Assembly: GCF_003226555.1 (NCBI RefSeq)
Contig: NZ_QKQS01000026.1
Location: 321,408-385,407 of the forward strand
Source: Rhodopseudomonas palustris
GTDB taxonomy: Bacteria; Pseudomonadota; Alphaproteobacteria; Rhizobiales; Xanthobacteraceae
Reading direction: 5' to 3'
Length of the DNA stretch: 64,000 nucleotides
Shown: piece by piece, positions 1-8,823 of the stretch
Numbering within the stretch: position 1 is the first letter of the stretch
Layout: every line of letters starts with the position of its first letter
The notes under the pieces: model-generated
Databases searched by the model: none
Told to the model about the DNA's origin: nothing
What the model saw: only the letters and a program-made list of their open reading frames with translations
Translations under genes and position numbers: made by a program

Positions 1-553
1 CCGCCATCTCCCGCGTCAGCCCGGCGAGCGCCGCTTTCGAGGTGCCGTAGGCCGCGCCCGCGAACGGGTGGACCCGCGAGCCGGCGATCGAGGTGACGTT
101 CACCACCGAGCCCTTGGCCGCCTTCAATTCCTCGATCAGTCCCCGCGCCATCATGATCGGCGCGAAGAAGTTCACCCGGAACACGTGCTCCCAGGTGTCG
201 AGGTCGGTGTCGATGGTGCCGAGCCGTCCGCCGCCGGCCGCCTTCGGCGAGATCGCGGCGTTGTTGACCAGCGCGTGCAGCACGCCGCCGTCGAGCCGTT
301 CGCGGATTTCGTCGATGCCGCGCAGCGTGTCGGCGCGGTCGCCGAGGTCGATCTGGATGTGATCCTCGGGCCCCGCACCCCACGGGCATTGTTCGGGAAA
401 CGGATGGCGCGAGCAGGTGATCACCCGCCAGCCGGCGCTGGAGAAGCGGATCACCGTGGCATGACCGATGCCGCGACTGGCGCCGGTCAGAATCATGGTC
501 CGGCGCGGCGCGTTGCTCTCGGGCTGGCGCGGCTTCAGGGAGTCGGGGCTCAT
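1..553 (-). CDS. SDR family NAD(P)-dependent oxidoreductase (3' end outside window)
   Basis: The minus-strand reading from ATG at 553 starts [20 protein letters not shown] and continues into [10 protein letters not shown], the TGxxxGxG dinucleotide-binding loop of classical short-chain dehydrogenases. Further on are the LVNNAA motif and an active-site-like [10 protein letters not shown] stretch (YxxxK), preceded by [10 protein letters not shown] with the catalytic Ser. The reading frame runs off the left edge, so the C-terminal part that sets substrate preference is missing. Its ATG overlaps the TGA of pdxH (ATGA), so the two are probably co-translated. The substrate cannot be told from this portion. 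Confidence 0.85.
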   Translation of the reverse strand, partial: MSPDSLKPRQPESNAPRRTMILTGASRGIGHATVIRFSSAGWRVITCSRHPFPEQCPWGAGPEDHIQIDLGDRADTLRGIDEIRERLDGGVLHALVNNAAISPKAAGGGRLGTIDTDLDTWEHVFRVNFFAPIMMARGLIEELKAAKGSVVNVTSIAGSRVHPFAGAAYGTSKAALAGLTREMA

Positions 554-1188
554 GGATACAGCCTTGTCTTGATCCAGGGGTGATCCGGGGTGTCCCGGCA
601 GAATTCGATACGGTCGTGCAGTCGGAACGGACGGTCGTGCCAGAATTCGATCCGGCTCGGCGTGATCCGCCAGCCGCTCCAGCCTGGCGGCCGCGGAACC
701 TCACCGACCAGATGGCGCGCGGCGACTTTGGCGATCGCCTGCTCGAACGCGAACCGGCTTTCCAGCGGCTGCGACTGCTTGCTCGCCCAGGCGCCGATTT
801 GCGCCTGCTTCGGCCGGGTGGCGAAATAGGCGTCGGCCTCAGCGTCGGTCACCGGCGCCACGGTGCCGCGAATCCGAATCTGCCGGCGCAGCGATTTCCA
901 GTGAAACAGCAGTGCGGCCTTCGGATTGCCGGCGAGTTCGCGGCCCTTCTGACTGGCGATGTGGCTGTAGAACACGAAGCCGTGGTCGTCATAGCCCTTC
1001 ATTAGAACCATGCGCACGTCGGGCAGGCCGTCGGCATCGACGGTGGCCAGCGCCATCGCGTTGGGATCGTTGGGTTCGGACCTGGTGGCTTCCGCAAGCC
1101 ATTCAGCGAACAGCGCAAACGGATTCTCCGCCGCAGTGAAATCACCGGACGTTAACTCACTCTGTGGTCTGATCGTAGGGTCGCTCAT
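550..1188 (-). CDS. pdxH: Pyridoxamine 5'-phosphate oxidase
   Basis: The 212-residue protein matches the family in length and pattern. It oxidises pyridoxamine or pyridoxine 5'-phosphate to pyridoxal 5'-phosphate with FMN and O2, the last step of vitamin B6 synthesis and salvage. Visible family features are the N-terminal [11 protein letters not shown] segment, the FMN-binding region [19 protein letters not shown], the [10 protein letters not shown] strand, [23 protein letters not shown] motif (here [19 protein letters not shown]) and the C-terminal substrate-binding [11 protein letters not shown]. The start at 1188 gives the standard N-terminus. The stop overlaps the ATG of the downstream SDR gene. 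Confidence 0.96.
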   Translation of the reverse strand: MSDPTIRPQSELTSGDFTAAENPFALFAEWLAEATRSEPNDPNAMALATVDADGLPDVRMVLMKGYDDHGFVFYSHIASQKGRELAGNPKAALLFHWKSLRRQIRIRGTVAPVTDAEADAYFATRPKQAQIGAWASKQSQPLESRFAFEQAIAKVAARHLVGEVPRPPGWSGWRITPSRIEFWHDRPFRLHDRIEFCRDTPDHPWIKTRLYP

Positions 1189-1203
1189 GCGAGGGAATCC
1201 GAA

Positions 1204-1722
1204 TTGTGCTTCACCGCGGTCTGGGACGCGCTGCGGGTCCTGTATAGGTTCGACCTATATAGGGCACGGCAACGCATTGGCCTATCGGCGATCCTGCCGC
1301 CTTCTTCGGCAATGATAGCGATTCTAATCGGTGCCTCGCTCGGCGGCTGCGGCATGACCGGGCGCGACGGGCCGTTCGCGCAGATGGACTCGAGCGACTT
1401 CACCGGATCGATCGGCGCGATCCTGCCGGCCAAAGACGATGGACCGACCGAGGCCGATCTAGCGCTGGCGCGGATGGCTGCTTCCGATGTCCTGACCAAA
1501 GGCGACAAGGATTCCAGCCAGCCGTGGGAGAATCCGGCGACCGGAGCGCGCGGCTCGGTGACGCCGCTGGCCGCCGCTTACAGCAATGACGGCCGCACCT
1601 GCCGGGGTTTTCTCGCCTCCTACGTCAGGGACAAGACTGAGAGCTGGATGCAGGGCGCGGCCTGTCGCACCGCGCGTGGCCATTGGGAAGTTCGCGCGCT
1701 CAAACCGTGGCGGCGCAGCTGA
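1204..1722 (+). CDS. Predicted lipoprotein, RT0821/Lpp0805-like surface protein
   Basis: The frame contains a clear lipobox, GASLGGC, with a hydrophobic stretch before it, so the mature protein would begin at that Cys and be anchored to the membrane. The soluble part (about 120 residues) has the W..P.TG..G.VTPL...Y....G..CR.F......WMQG.ACR pattern of small 17-kDa-antigen-like surface proteins in alphaproteobacteria. That family assignment is from motif recollection. The start is uncertain: a TTG at 1204 has a GAGGGA ribosome site and leaves a basic n-region (RARQR). An in-frame ATG at 1312 would leave only 12 residues before the Cys. It is divergent from pdxH. Confidence 0.65.
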   Translation: MCFTAVWDALRVLYRFDLYRARQRIGLSAILPPSSAMIAILIGASLGGCGMTGRDGPFAQMDSSDFTGSIGAILPAKDDGPTEADLALARMAASDVLTKGDKDSSQPWENPATGARGSVTPLAAAYSNDGRTCRGFLASYVRDKTESWMQGAACRTARGHWEVRALKPWRRS

Positions 1723-1839
1723 ACCGGTCGATTGCGCCGCCAATCGGACCGATTCCGGTTGCAAAACCGACATGAACGCCCCAGATGACTGCCGACGGGC
1801 GTTCGCCCACAGTTCGAATTCCTGAAGGAGACGAGACGG

Positions 1840-2811
1840 ATGCGCGACCCCTATGAGGTCCTGGGGGTGCAGCGGGACGCCAGCGCTGCGGCGATCAAAA
1901 GCGCCTATCGCAAGCTGGCGAAAAAGCATCACCCAGACAGCAACAAGAACGATCCCAAAGCCGCCGCGCGTTTCGCTGAAATCAATTCCGCCAACGAAAT
2001 TCTCGGCGACGAAACTAAGCGCAAGCAATTCGATCGCGGCGAGATCGATGCCGAAGGCAAGCCGCGCTTCCAGGGGTTCCCTGGCGGTGGCGGCGGTCGT
2101 GCGGGCGGCGCCGGCGGGTTCGAGCAATATTCCTTCCGCTCCGGCGGCGGCGGGCCCGGTGCCGGGTTCGGCGGCGCGGCCGGGTTCGAGGACATCCTGA
2201 ATTCGATGTTCGGCGGTGCGGCCGGCGCGCGCGGCGCCGGTGCACGTGGCCGGACCCAGGGCTTCGACTTCGACACCGGTTTTGCGCCCGACCTCGATCA
2301 GTCGGTGTCGATGACGGTGACGCTCGAGGAAGCCGTTCGTGGCACCGAAAAGAGGGTGCGGCTGCCGAGCGGCAAGGAGCTCAACGTCAAGATTCCGGCC
2401 GGGGTCAATGCCGGCCAGCAGATCCGGCTGAAGGGGCAGGGCGAGAGCGCACCCGGTCACCGCGCCGGCGACCTGCTGATCACCGTCAACATCGCCCCGC
2501 ATGCTTACTTCAAGATCGACGGCAACGATCTGAAGCTCGAGCTGCCGCTGACGCTGTACGAGGCGGTGCTCGGCGCCAAGGTTCGGGTGCCGACGCTCAC
2601 CGGCGCGATCGAACTGTCGATCCCGAAGAATACCTCGAGCGGGCGCATCTTCCGGCTCAAGGGCAAGGGGCTGTCGAAAGGCGGCGCGACCGGCGATCTT
2701 TTCGTCACCACCCGCATCATCCTCCCCGACGGCCACGACGCCGAACTGGAGAAGCTGATGCAGAAGTGGCGCGACAGCCACCCCTACAATCCGCGCGGCG
2801 ATCTCGGCTGA
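1840..2811 (+). CDS. DnaJ-type J-domain cochaperone without zinc finger (CbpA/DjlB-like)
   Basis: The 323-residue protein has an N-terminal J domain (about residues 3-68) with the invariant HPD at 31-33, which stimulates Hsp70 (DnaK) ATPase. A Gly/Phe-rich linker spans about 82-150. The C-terminal region has the two beta-barrel substrate domains of DnaJ (SMTVTLEEAVRGTEK..., GDLLITVNIAPHAYFKIDGNDL). There are no CxxCxGxG repeats, so this is a type II J protein of the CbpA kind rather than DnaJ itself. A GGAG ribosome site precedes the ATG. A strong hairpin lies just after the stop. Confidence 0.92.
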   Translation: MRDPYEVLGVQRDASAAAIKSAYRKLAKKHHPDSNKNDPKAAARFAEINSANEILGDETKRKQFDRGEIDAEGKPRFQGFPGGGGGRAGGAGGFEQYSFRSGGGGPGAGFGGAAGFEDILNSMFGGAAGARGAGARGRTQGFDFDTGFAPDLDQSVSMTVTLEEAVRGTEKRVRLPSGKELNVKIPAGVNAGQQIRLKGQGESAPGHRAGDLLITVNIAPHAYFKIDGNDLKLELPLTLYEAVLGAKVRVPTLTGAIELSIPKNTSSGRIFRLKGKGLSKGGATGDLFVTTRIILPDGHDAELEKLMQKWRDSHPYNPRGDLG

Positions 2812-2832
2812 GCCGGATCGCTTGATGGACAG

Positions 2833-2857
2833 GCCGCGCGCTGCAACAGCGCGCGGC
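2833..2857 (+). terminator. GC-rich hairpin after the J-protein gene
   Basis: Two perfectly complementary 11-base arms (GCCGCGCGCTG and CAGCGCGCGGC) flank a 3-base loop 22 bases after the stop. No T-tract follows, so it may be a weak terminator, an mRNA 3' stabiliser or a simple palindrome. Confidence 0.4.
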
Positions 2858-3011
2858 AGCCGCAACTCATCGTCGGCCAGCTCGATTCCGCGCCTCTTCG
2901 CGCCGCCCGTCGCCTTGCCCAAATGGTTGAATTTGCACGCGGACATTGGGCTGTACCCGGCCCGGCCGGTGGTGTAGGTCGAAGGCCGATTGCAAGACGA
3001 TAGGATCCTCC

Positions 3012-3833
3012 ATGTCGACAGCTTCCGGCCTGATGCAGGGCAAACGCGGCGTGATTCTCGGCGTCGCTAACAACCGTTCGATCGCTTACGGCATCGCGAA
3101 AGCCTGCCGCGCGCAGGGCGCCGAAATCGCGCTGACCTATCAGGGCGACGCGCTGAAGAAGCGGGTGGAGCCGCTCGCCGCCGAACTCGGCGGCCTCGTG
3201 CTCGGGCACTGCGACGTCACCGACGGCGCCACCATCGACGCGGTGTTCGACGCGGTGAAGGAGAAGTGGGGCAAGATCGACTTCGTGGTCCACGCCATCG
3301 CGTTCGCCGACAAGGACGAGCTCGACGGCCGCTATGTCGACACCACGCCGGAGAACTTCTCCAAGTCGATGCTGATCTCGTGCTACTCGCTGACTGCGAT
3401 CGCGCAGCGCGCCGAGAAACTGATGACCGATGGCGGCTCGATCATCACCCTGACGTACTACGGTGCCGAGAAGTGGATGCCGCATTACAACGTGATGGGC
3501 GTCGCCAAGGCGGCGCTGGAGGCCAGCGTGCGCTATCTCGCCGCCGACCTCGGCGAAAAGAACATCCGCGTCAACGCGATCTCCGCCGGCCCGATCAAGA
3601 CGCTGGCGGCGTCCGGCATCGGCGACTTCCGCTACATTCTCAAGTGGAACGAATACAACGCGCCGCTGCGCCGCACCGTGACGATCGACGAGGTCGGCGA
3701 CAGCGCGCTGTATTTCCTGTCCGACCTGTCGCGTGGTGTCACCGGCGAAACCCATCACGTCGATTCCGGCTACCACGTCGTCGGCATGAAACGCCCCGAC
3801 GCGCCGGACATCTCGCTGGGCGGGAAGGACTGA
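3012..3833 (+). CDS. fabI: Enoyl-[acyl-carrier-protein] reductase [NADH] FabI
   Basis: This 273-residue protein catalyses the last reduction of each fatty acid elongation cycle and is the triclosan/isoniazid-class target type. The N-terminal GVANNRSIAYGIAKA is the FabI form of the nucleotide-binding loop. The catalytic pair is Tyr159 and Lys166 in YNVMGVAK, preceded by the FabI-typical TYYGAEKWMPHY. ISAGPIKTLAASGIG is also characteristic. The start at 3012 (CTCCATG, MSTASGLMQGKRG) was chosen over an upstream in-frame start because the upstream residues match nothing in the family. Several FabI paralogues are common in this group, so this may not be the only copy. Confidence 0.95.
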   Translation: MSTASGLMQGKRGVILGVANNRSIAYGIAKACRAQGAEIALTYQGDALKKRVEPLAAELGGLVLGHCDVTDGATIDAVFDAVKEKWGKIDFVVHAIAFADKDELDGRYVDTTPENFSKSMLISCYSLTAIAQRAEKLMTDGGSIITLTYYGAEKWMPHYNVMGVAKAALEASVRYLAADLGEKNIRVNAISAGPIKTLAASGIGDFRYILKWNEYNAPLRRTVTIDEVGDSALYFLSDLSRGVTGETHHVDSGYHVVGMKRPDAPDISLGGKD

Positions 3834-3882
3834 GACACAACCAGAATCGTCATGCGCGGGCTTTCGCGCATTGCATTTGTCC

Positions 3883-3967
3883 CGTCATTGCGAGCGAAGC
3901 GAAGCAATCCAGGGCCCAGATCATGTGACTGCTGGATTGCTTCGTCGCTTCGCTCCTCGCAATGACG
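3883..3967. repeat. Palindromic intergenic repeat, 'cgtcattgcgag' family
   Basis: Inverted arms (CGTCATTGCGAG and CTCGCAATGACG) enclose a second pair, GAAGCAATCC / GGATTGCTTC. A closely similar element lies at 41544-41631. It fills the gap between fabI and the phosphatase gene and would form a long hairpin in RNA read either way. Confidence 0.75.
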
Positions 3968-3986
3968 CTGAGGCTGATCGGCATTC

Positions 3987-4580
3987 ATGCCCACCATCTA
4001 CTTCATCCGCCACGGCGAGACCGATTGGAACGCGACCGGGCGCTATCAGGGCACGCAGGACATTCCTCTCAACGACAAGGGGCGGGGGCAGGCGGCTTCG
4101 GCCGGCGGCGTGCTCGGCGGGCTGCTCGCGCGCGACGGCCGGCAGCCGGTGGAGCTGGTCTATCACGCAAGCCCGCTCGGCCGCGCCCGCGTCACCATGG
4201 AGCTGGTGCGGGGCGCGCTCGGTCTGCCGGCGCAGGGCTACGCGATCGACGACCGGCTGCGGGAGATCACCTACGGCGCTTGGGAAGGCTACACGCTGGC
4301 CGAGATGGAGCGCTCGGACGCCGCGGTCTACGCCGCGCGCAACGCCGACCGCTGGTCGGTCGCCCCGCTGCGCGGCGAGAGCTACGCCCAACGGTTGCCC
4401 TTCGTCGCCGACTGGGTCGCCTCGCTGACGCGGGACACCGTCGCGGTCGGGCATGTCGGCACCGGCCGCACCCTGTTCGTCGCGCTCGGCCTGAAGACCC
4501 CGCGCGAGGCGCTGGAAGGCCCGATCCAGCAGGGCGCCGTCTACGTCTTCCGTAACGGCGGCTTCGAGATCGTGAGCTGA
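3987..4580 (+). CDS. Histidine phosphatase family protein (phosphoglycerate mutase-like)
   Basis: The 197-residue protein starts MPTIYFIRHGETDWN, carrying the RHGE motif whose His is phosphorylated during catalysis. LREITYGAWEGYT corresponds to the second family motif and VGHVGTGRTLF to the distal catalytic His. The shape is that of small GpmB/CobC-like phosphatases acting on soluble phosphate esters; the substrate cannot be inferred. It lies between fabI and aroC with no obvious functional link. A hairpin follows its stop. Confidence 0.88.
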   Translation: MPTIYFIRHGETDWNATGRYQGTQDIPLNDKGRGQAASAGGVLGGLLARDGRQPVELVYHASPLGRARVTMELVRGALGLPAQGYAIDDRLREITYGAWEGYTLAEMERSDAAVYAARNADRWSVAPLRGESYAQRLPFVADWVASLTRDTVAVGHVGTGRTLFVALGLKTPREALEGPIQQGAVYVFRNGGFEIVS

Positions 4581-4597
4581 GCTTCCGCGGCGTCCTT

Positions 4598-4627
4598 CTC
4601 TTCCCCCTCGTGGGAGTGGGGGAAGAG
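4598..4627 (+). terminator. Hairpin between the phosphatase gene and aroC
   Basis: Ten-base complementary arms CTCTTCCCCC and GGGGGAAGAG flank a 10-base loop 18 bases after the phosphatase stop. No clear T-run follows, so termination strength is uncertain. It may be a short relative of the palindromic repeats elsewhere in the window. Confidence 0.4.
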
Positions 4628-4694
4628 GCCGGTTTGACCCTGTCCGGCCGGCGCGTTACCACACCGGCACAGTTCAAGAGGGGCGGCCCGCGCC

Positions 4695-5783
4695 ATGTCG
4701 TTCAATACTTTCGGTCACCTGTTTCGCGTCACCACTTACGGCGAGAGCCATGGGGTGGCGATTGGCTGTGTGGTCGACGGCTGCCCGCCGCTGATCCCGC
4801 TGACCGAGGCCGACATCCAGGGCGATCTCGACCGCCGCCGGCCCGGCCAGTCGCGCTTCACCACCCAGCGCCAGGAAGCCGATCAGGTGAAGATCCTGTC
4901 CGGCGTGATGGTGCACCCCGAGACCGGCGTGCAGGTGACGACCGGCACCCCGATCGCGCTGCAGATCGAGAACACTGACCAGCGCTCCAAGGACTATTCT
5001 GACATCCAGAACAAGTATCGCCCCGGCCACGCCGATTTCACCTACGAGGCGAAGTACGGCATCCGCGATTATCGCGGCGGTGGCCGCTCGTCGGCGCGCG
5101 AGACCGCGAGCCGGGTGGCGGCGGGCGCCGTCGCCCGCAAGGTGATCGCCGGCATGACGGTGCGCGGCGCGCTGGTGCAGATCGGCCCGCACAAGATCGA
5201 TCGCGACAAATGGGACTGGGACGAGATCGGCAACAACCCGTTCTTCTGCCCGGACAAGGACGCCGCCGCGCTGTTCGCCGATTATCTCGACGGCATCCGC
5301 AAATCCGGCTCGTCGATCGGCGCGGTGATCGAGATCGTCGCCGAGGGCGTTCCGGCCGGGCTTGGTGCGCCGATCTACGGCAAGCTCGACGGCGACCTCG
5401 CCGCGGCGCTGATGAGCATCAACGCCGTCAAGGGCGTCGAGATCGGCGACGGCTTCGCCAGCGCTGAATTGACCGGCGAGCAGAACGCCGACGAGATGCG
5501 GACCGGCAATCATGGTCCGGCCTTTCTGTCCAACCACGCCGGCGGAATCCTGGGCGGCATTTCCACCGGTCAGCCGGTGGTGGCGCGGTTCGCCGTCAAG
5601 CCGACCTCGTCGATTCTGACACCGCGCAAGACCGTCGACCGCGCTGGCCACGACACTGAAATCCTGACCAAGGGCCGCCACGACCCCTGCGTCGGTATTC
5701 GCGCCGTGCCGGTCGGTGAGGCGATGGTCGCCTGCGTGCTGGCCGATCATCTGCTGCGCCACCGCGGCCAAATCGGCGGCTGA
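4695..5783 (+). CDS. aroC: Chorismate synthase
   Basis: The 362-residue protein converts 5-enolpyruvylshikimate-3-phosphate to chorismate with reduced FMN, the last common step of aromatic amino acid synthesis. Family signatures are the N-terminal [34 protein letters not shown], the [29 protein letters not shown] block, and the C-terminal [18 protein letters not shown]. Length and ends match the family. Confidence 0.97.
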   Translation: MSFNTFGHLFRVTTYGESHGVAIGCVVDGCPPLIPLTEADIQGDLDRRRPGQSRFTTQRQEADQVKILSGVMVHPETGVQVTTGTPIALQIENTDQRSKDYSDIQNKYRPGHADFTYEAKYGIRDYRGGGRSSARETASRVAAGAVARKVIAGMTVRGALVQIGPHKIDRDKWDWDEIGNNPFFCPDKDAAALFADYLDGIRKSGSSIGAVIEIVAEGVPAGLGAPIYGKLDGDLAAALMSINAVKGVEIGDGFASAELTGEQNADEMRTGNHGPAFLSNHAGGILGGISTGQPVVARFAVKPTSSILTPRKTVDRAGHDTEILTKGRHDPCVGIRAVPVGEAMVACVLADHLLRHRGQIGG

Positions 5784-5893
5784 TTGCAGATCGGGACGCT
5801 CACGGCCTCACTTCCGCCTCGGGAGTCGGGCGGATGACTGCCATGAGTCCGTCCCTGCTACAAATCGACACGGCGGACGTCTAAAGTGCTGCC

Positions 5894-7090
5894 ATGCATT
5901 CCGAACAGATCCGCGGCATTCTCGACTGGCTGAGCGACGGTGCCCGCTCCGAGCCGGACCCGGCGATGAAGATGAAGCTGACCTGCGAGCAGCTCGTCGC
6001 CGCCGGCCTGCCGCTGCACCGGGTCGGCGTGTTCGTCGAGACCCTGCACCCCGACATCTACGGCCATCGTTTCATCTGGCGCGCCGACGGCGAAGTCGAG
6101 GTCGGCTCGACCACCCAGGACGTCGAGATGTCCGAGGAGTATCAGCGCAGTCCGCTGAAGATCCTGTACGACTACGGCGTCGAGGTCCGCTTCCGGCTCG
6201 ACGATCCGGAGAGCGCCCGGTTTCCGTTCCTCGACGATCTGCGTGCCGAAGCCGTGACCGACTACACCGCGCTGCCGCTGCGGTTTCTCGACGGCACCTA
6301 TCACGCCGCCAGCTTCGCCACCAAGCAGCCCGGCGGCTTCACCGATTCCCAGCTCGGCGCGCTGCGGGCGATGATGCCGCCGCTGTCGCGGCTGGTCGAG
6401 GTGATTAGCCTGCGCGACATCGCCACCAATTTGCTCGACACCTATGTGGGCAACCGCGCCGGCGCCCGGATTCTCGCCGGCCAGATTCGCCGCGGCCACG
6501 CCGAGCATCTGCGCGCCGCGATCTGGTTGTCCGATCTGCGCGGCTTCTCGGCGCTGTCCGACGGCCTGCCGCCGGAGATCATGGTCAAGGTCCTGAATGC
6601 TTATTTCGACTGCCAAGTCGCCGCGATCGCGCGCCATGGCGGCGAGGTGCTGAAGTTCATGGGCGACGGCCTGCTCGCGGTGTTTCCGATCGACGACGGT
6701 GCCGACGCCGCCGAAGTCTGCGGCCGGATGCTGGCCGCCGCCAACGAATGCCGCGCCAGCATCGCGGCGCTGAATTTCGTCGATGGCAGCCACATCATCG
6801 AGAGCTTCCGCTTCGGCGTCGCCCTGCATGTCGGGCAGGTGCTGTACGGCAATATCGGCGGCGGCAACCGGCTCGACTTCACCTGCATCGGCCCGGCGGT
6901 GAATCTCGCCGCGCGGCTCGAGCGGCTCGCCGCCCGCCTCGGCCGCACCGTGGTCGCTTCCAGTGACTTTGTCGGCCTGTGCGCGGAAGGCTGGAGCGAC
7001 CTCGGCGAATTCCCGATGGCTGGCTTCTCCCATGCCGAACGTGTCCATGGCCTCACCGACGAGACGCCGCTGGCAGCCGAAGGGTTGTGA
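5894..7090 (+). CDS. Class III adenylate/guanylate cyclase domain protein
   Basis: The protein has 398 residues. The C-terminal half (about 205-385) is a class III nucleotide cyclase catalytic domain: WLSDLRGFSALSD carries the first metal-binding Asp, KFMGDGLLAVF the second metal/purine segment, and [23 protein letters not shown] the transition-state region. The N-terminal 200 residues are soluble and unassigned, with no membrane segment, and may be a GAF-like sensory part. It probably makes cAMP from ATP in the cytoplasm. aroC ends 110 bases upstream; no shared function is evident. Confidence 0.88.
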   Translation: MHSEQIRGILDWLSDGARSEPDPAMKMKLTCEQLVAAGLPLHRVGVFVETLHPDIYGHRFIWRADGEVEVGSTTQDVEMSEEYQRSPLKILYDYGVEVRFRLDDPESARFPFLDDLRAEAVTDYTALPLRFLDGTYHAASFATKQPGGFTDSQLGALRAMMPPLSRLVEVISLRDIATNLLDTYVGNRAGARILAGQIRRGHAEHLRAAIWLSDLRGFSALSDGLPPEIMVKVLNAYFDCQVAAIARHGGEVLKFMGDGLLAVFPIDDGADAAEVCGRMLAAANECRASIAALNFVDGSHIIESFRFGVALHVGQVLYGNIGGGNRLDFTCIGPAVNLAARLERLAARLGRTVVASSDFVGLCAEGWSDLGEFPMAGFSHAERVHGLTDETPLAAEGL

Positions 7091-7183
7091 GGCCGGAGAG
7101 TCGCTGACGATGCTGAGCCGCGCTACGGGCAACTAATCGATAACTGGTAGTTGAGCACATTGCTGCCGCACGAGTGATGAGGC

Positions 7184-7329
7184 TCCCTCGCCCCGCTTGC
7201 GGGGAGAGGGCTGGGGTGAGGGGGCGTTTCTGCAAGGCCGAGAAGCTCGGCCGTGTTGAGACGCCCCCTCACCCGACCCGTCGTCGCTTCGCTCCGTCGG
7301 GTCGACCTCTCCCCGCACGCGGGGAGAGG
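7184..7329. repeat. Long palindromic repeat, 'ctctccccgc...gcggggagag' family, copy 1
   Basis: A composite palindrome contains a small CCCGC-TT-GCGGG hairpin at each end (CCCCGCTTGCGGGGAGAGG; CTCTCCCCGCACGCGGGGAG) and a matching inner arm pair, GGGGTGAGGGGGCG / CGCCCCCTCACCC. It lies between the convergent cyclase and clpS genes. Related copies are at 23511-23651, 39953-40086 and 63948-64000. Confidence 0.8.
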
Positions 7330-7348
7330 TGGAATCCCGCGGAGGTCA

Positions 7349-7654
7349 CTACTCCTCCGGCTCGGTCGTAAACAGCAGCGGGTAGCCCTTGGCGCGGCCG
7401 GCGTCGGTGGCGCGGGTGGCCTTGGTTTCGGCGACGTCTTTGGTGAACACCCCGACGACGCAGACGCCGCGCTGATGTGCGGTGAGCATGACTTTGTAGG
7501 CCTGATCCTCGGTCATCCGGAACTCGGCCTTCAGCACCGACACCACGAACTCGCGCGGCGTGTAGTCGTCGTTGACCAGGATCACCTTGTGCAGCTTCGG
7601 CCGCTCGATCTTGATTTTGGCCTTGGTCTTCGGCTTCAGGTCGATGTTGCTCAT
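7349..7654 (-). CDS. clpS: ATP-dependent Clp protease adaptor ClpS
   Basis: This 101-residue protein binds the N-domain of ClpA and delivers N-degron proteins to ClpAP. The conserved core is visible: PKLHKVILVNDDYTPREFVV (N-degron pocket), then AYKVMLTAHQRGVCVVGVFTKDVAETK. The Lys-rich N-terminus is the usual mobile tail. The neighbourhood lacks clpA; alphaproteobacteria often carry a second clpS elsewhere. Confidence 0.96.
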   Translation of the reverse strand: MSNIDLKPKTKAKIKIERPKLHKVILVNDDYTPREFVVSVLKAEFRMTEDQAYKVMLTAHQRGVCVVGVFTKDVAETKATRATDAGRAKGYPLLFTTEPEE

Positions 7655-7857
7655 TCGGTGCCGACCGGTTGGCTCGCTGCTGAAGTAACTGCAGGCGCTA
7701 TCCTACAGCGTCGGTGCCCGCGGCGAAACCGGCTGCCGCCTGATCACGAACCATGATCGCCAGTGACCGGAAAGTGATCGGAATGGAACCGGTCGCCCTG
7801 CTTTCCGTCACGTCAGTTGCATGTCACCATCGCGATTGGTCGACCGGAGGGCTGGTG

Positions 7858-8697
7858 ATGCGCTGGTGGGTCTCGATCGGAATCCTGCTCGCGGCCGCGG
7901 CGGCCGGCGTGGCCGCTGTCGCCGCGCCGAAACAAGCGCCGCAATTCGCAGCGGGGCGCGACGACGCCAAGCAGGTCGACGTCGAACTGGTGCTGGCGGT
8001 CGACGTCTCCTACTCGATGGATGTCGACGAACTCGCCGTACAGCGTGAAGGCTACGCTCAGGCGTTGATGTCCAACGAGTTCCTTAAGACCCTGAAGACC
8101 GGCCCGAACGGCAGGATCGCGGTGACCTATTTCGAATGGGCCGCTTCCAGCGATCAGAAGATCATTCTGCCCTGGCAGATCATCGACGGGCCGGAATCGG
8201 CCGATGCGGTCGCGGCCGAGATCATGAAGGCGCCGCTGCGCCGCGCCTCGCGTACCTCGATCTCCGGCGCGATCAACTTCGCGTTGCCGCTGTTCGAGCA
8301 GAACCCGTATCACGGGCTGCGCCGGGTGATCGACATTTCCGGCGACGGCCCCAACAACAACGGCGAGCCGGTGACGATCGCGCGCGATGCCGCGGTCGCC
8401 AAGGGCGTCGTCATCAACGGTCTGCCGATCATGGTCAAGGAGCCGTCCTACTCGATGATGGATATCGAGAATCTGGACTATTACTACGAGGACTGCGTGA
8501 TCGGCGGTCCCGGCGCCTTCGTGGTGACGATCAAGGACCGCGCCAAATTCAAGGAAGCGATCCACACCAAGCTGGTGATGGAAGTCGCCGGCCGCGTCCC
8601 GCCGGCTCGCATCGTCCCGATCGCCGACGAGCAGCGCCCGGCACGGGTGTCGTGCCTGATCGGCGAGAAGGTCTGGCAGGACCGCTGGGGGCGGTGA
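7858..8697 (+). CDS. DUF1194 domain protein (VWA-like, exported)
   Basis: The 279-residue protein has an N-terminal signal-like segment (MRWWVSIGILLAAAAAGVAA). DVELVLAVDVSYSMDVDE follows, a MIDAS-type metal site (DxSxS) near residue 47 as in von Willebrand A folds. VIDISGDGPNNNG and the C-terminal CLIGEKVW are typical of DUF1194. The ATG at 7858 was chosen over an earlier in-frame start because GGAGG sits 7 bases upstream and it leaves a proper signal sequence. It is probably periplasmic; its partner is unknown. Confidence 0.85.
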   Translation: MRWWVSIGILLAAAAAGVAAVAAPKQAPQFAAGRDDAKQVDVELVLAVDVSYSMDVDELAVQREGYAQALMSNEFLKTLKTGPNGRIAVTYFEWAASSDQKIILPWQIIDGPESADAVAAEIMKAPLRRASRTSISGAINFALPLFEQNPYHGLRRVIDISGDGPNNNGEPVTIARDAAVAKGVVINGLPIMVKEPSYSMMDIENLDYYYEDCVIGGPGAFVVTIKDRAKFKEAIHTKLVMEVAGRVPPARIVPIADEQRPARVSCLIGEKVWQDRWGR

Positions 8698-8823
8698 GGC
8701 ATCCCCCTGTCGTTCCCGGGCCGGTGAAGAATGCTTCAGAATCGATGTCGTCTGCGGATCGGCGAAGTCGCGCTGGGCAAGGCGCGGACGCGCGACGCGC
8801 GTCCGCAGGTTCGGAAGACGCCG

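Noticed and set aside
1459..2946. Minus-strand frame of 495 codons opposite the lipoprotein and J-protein genes
   Set aside because: It overlaps two genes with clear motifs, and its own translation shows no recognisable pattern.
3871..4428. Frames starting inside the palindromic repeat at 3883-3967
   Set aside because: They read through the repeat and then run out of frame with the phosphatase gene; repeat-derived artefacts.
7184..7329. CRISPR-like repetition
   Set aside because: The repeated units are palindromic arms of single dispersed elements; there are no regularly spaced unique spacers and no cas genes.
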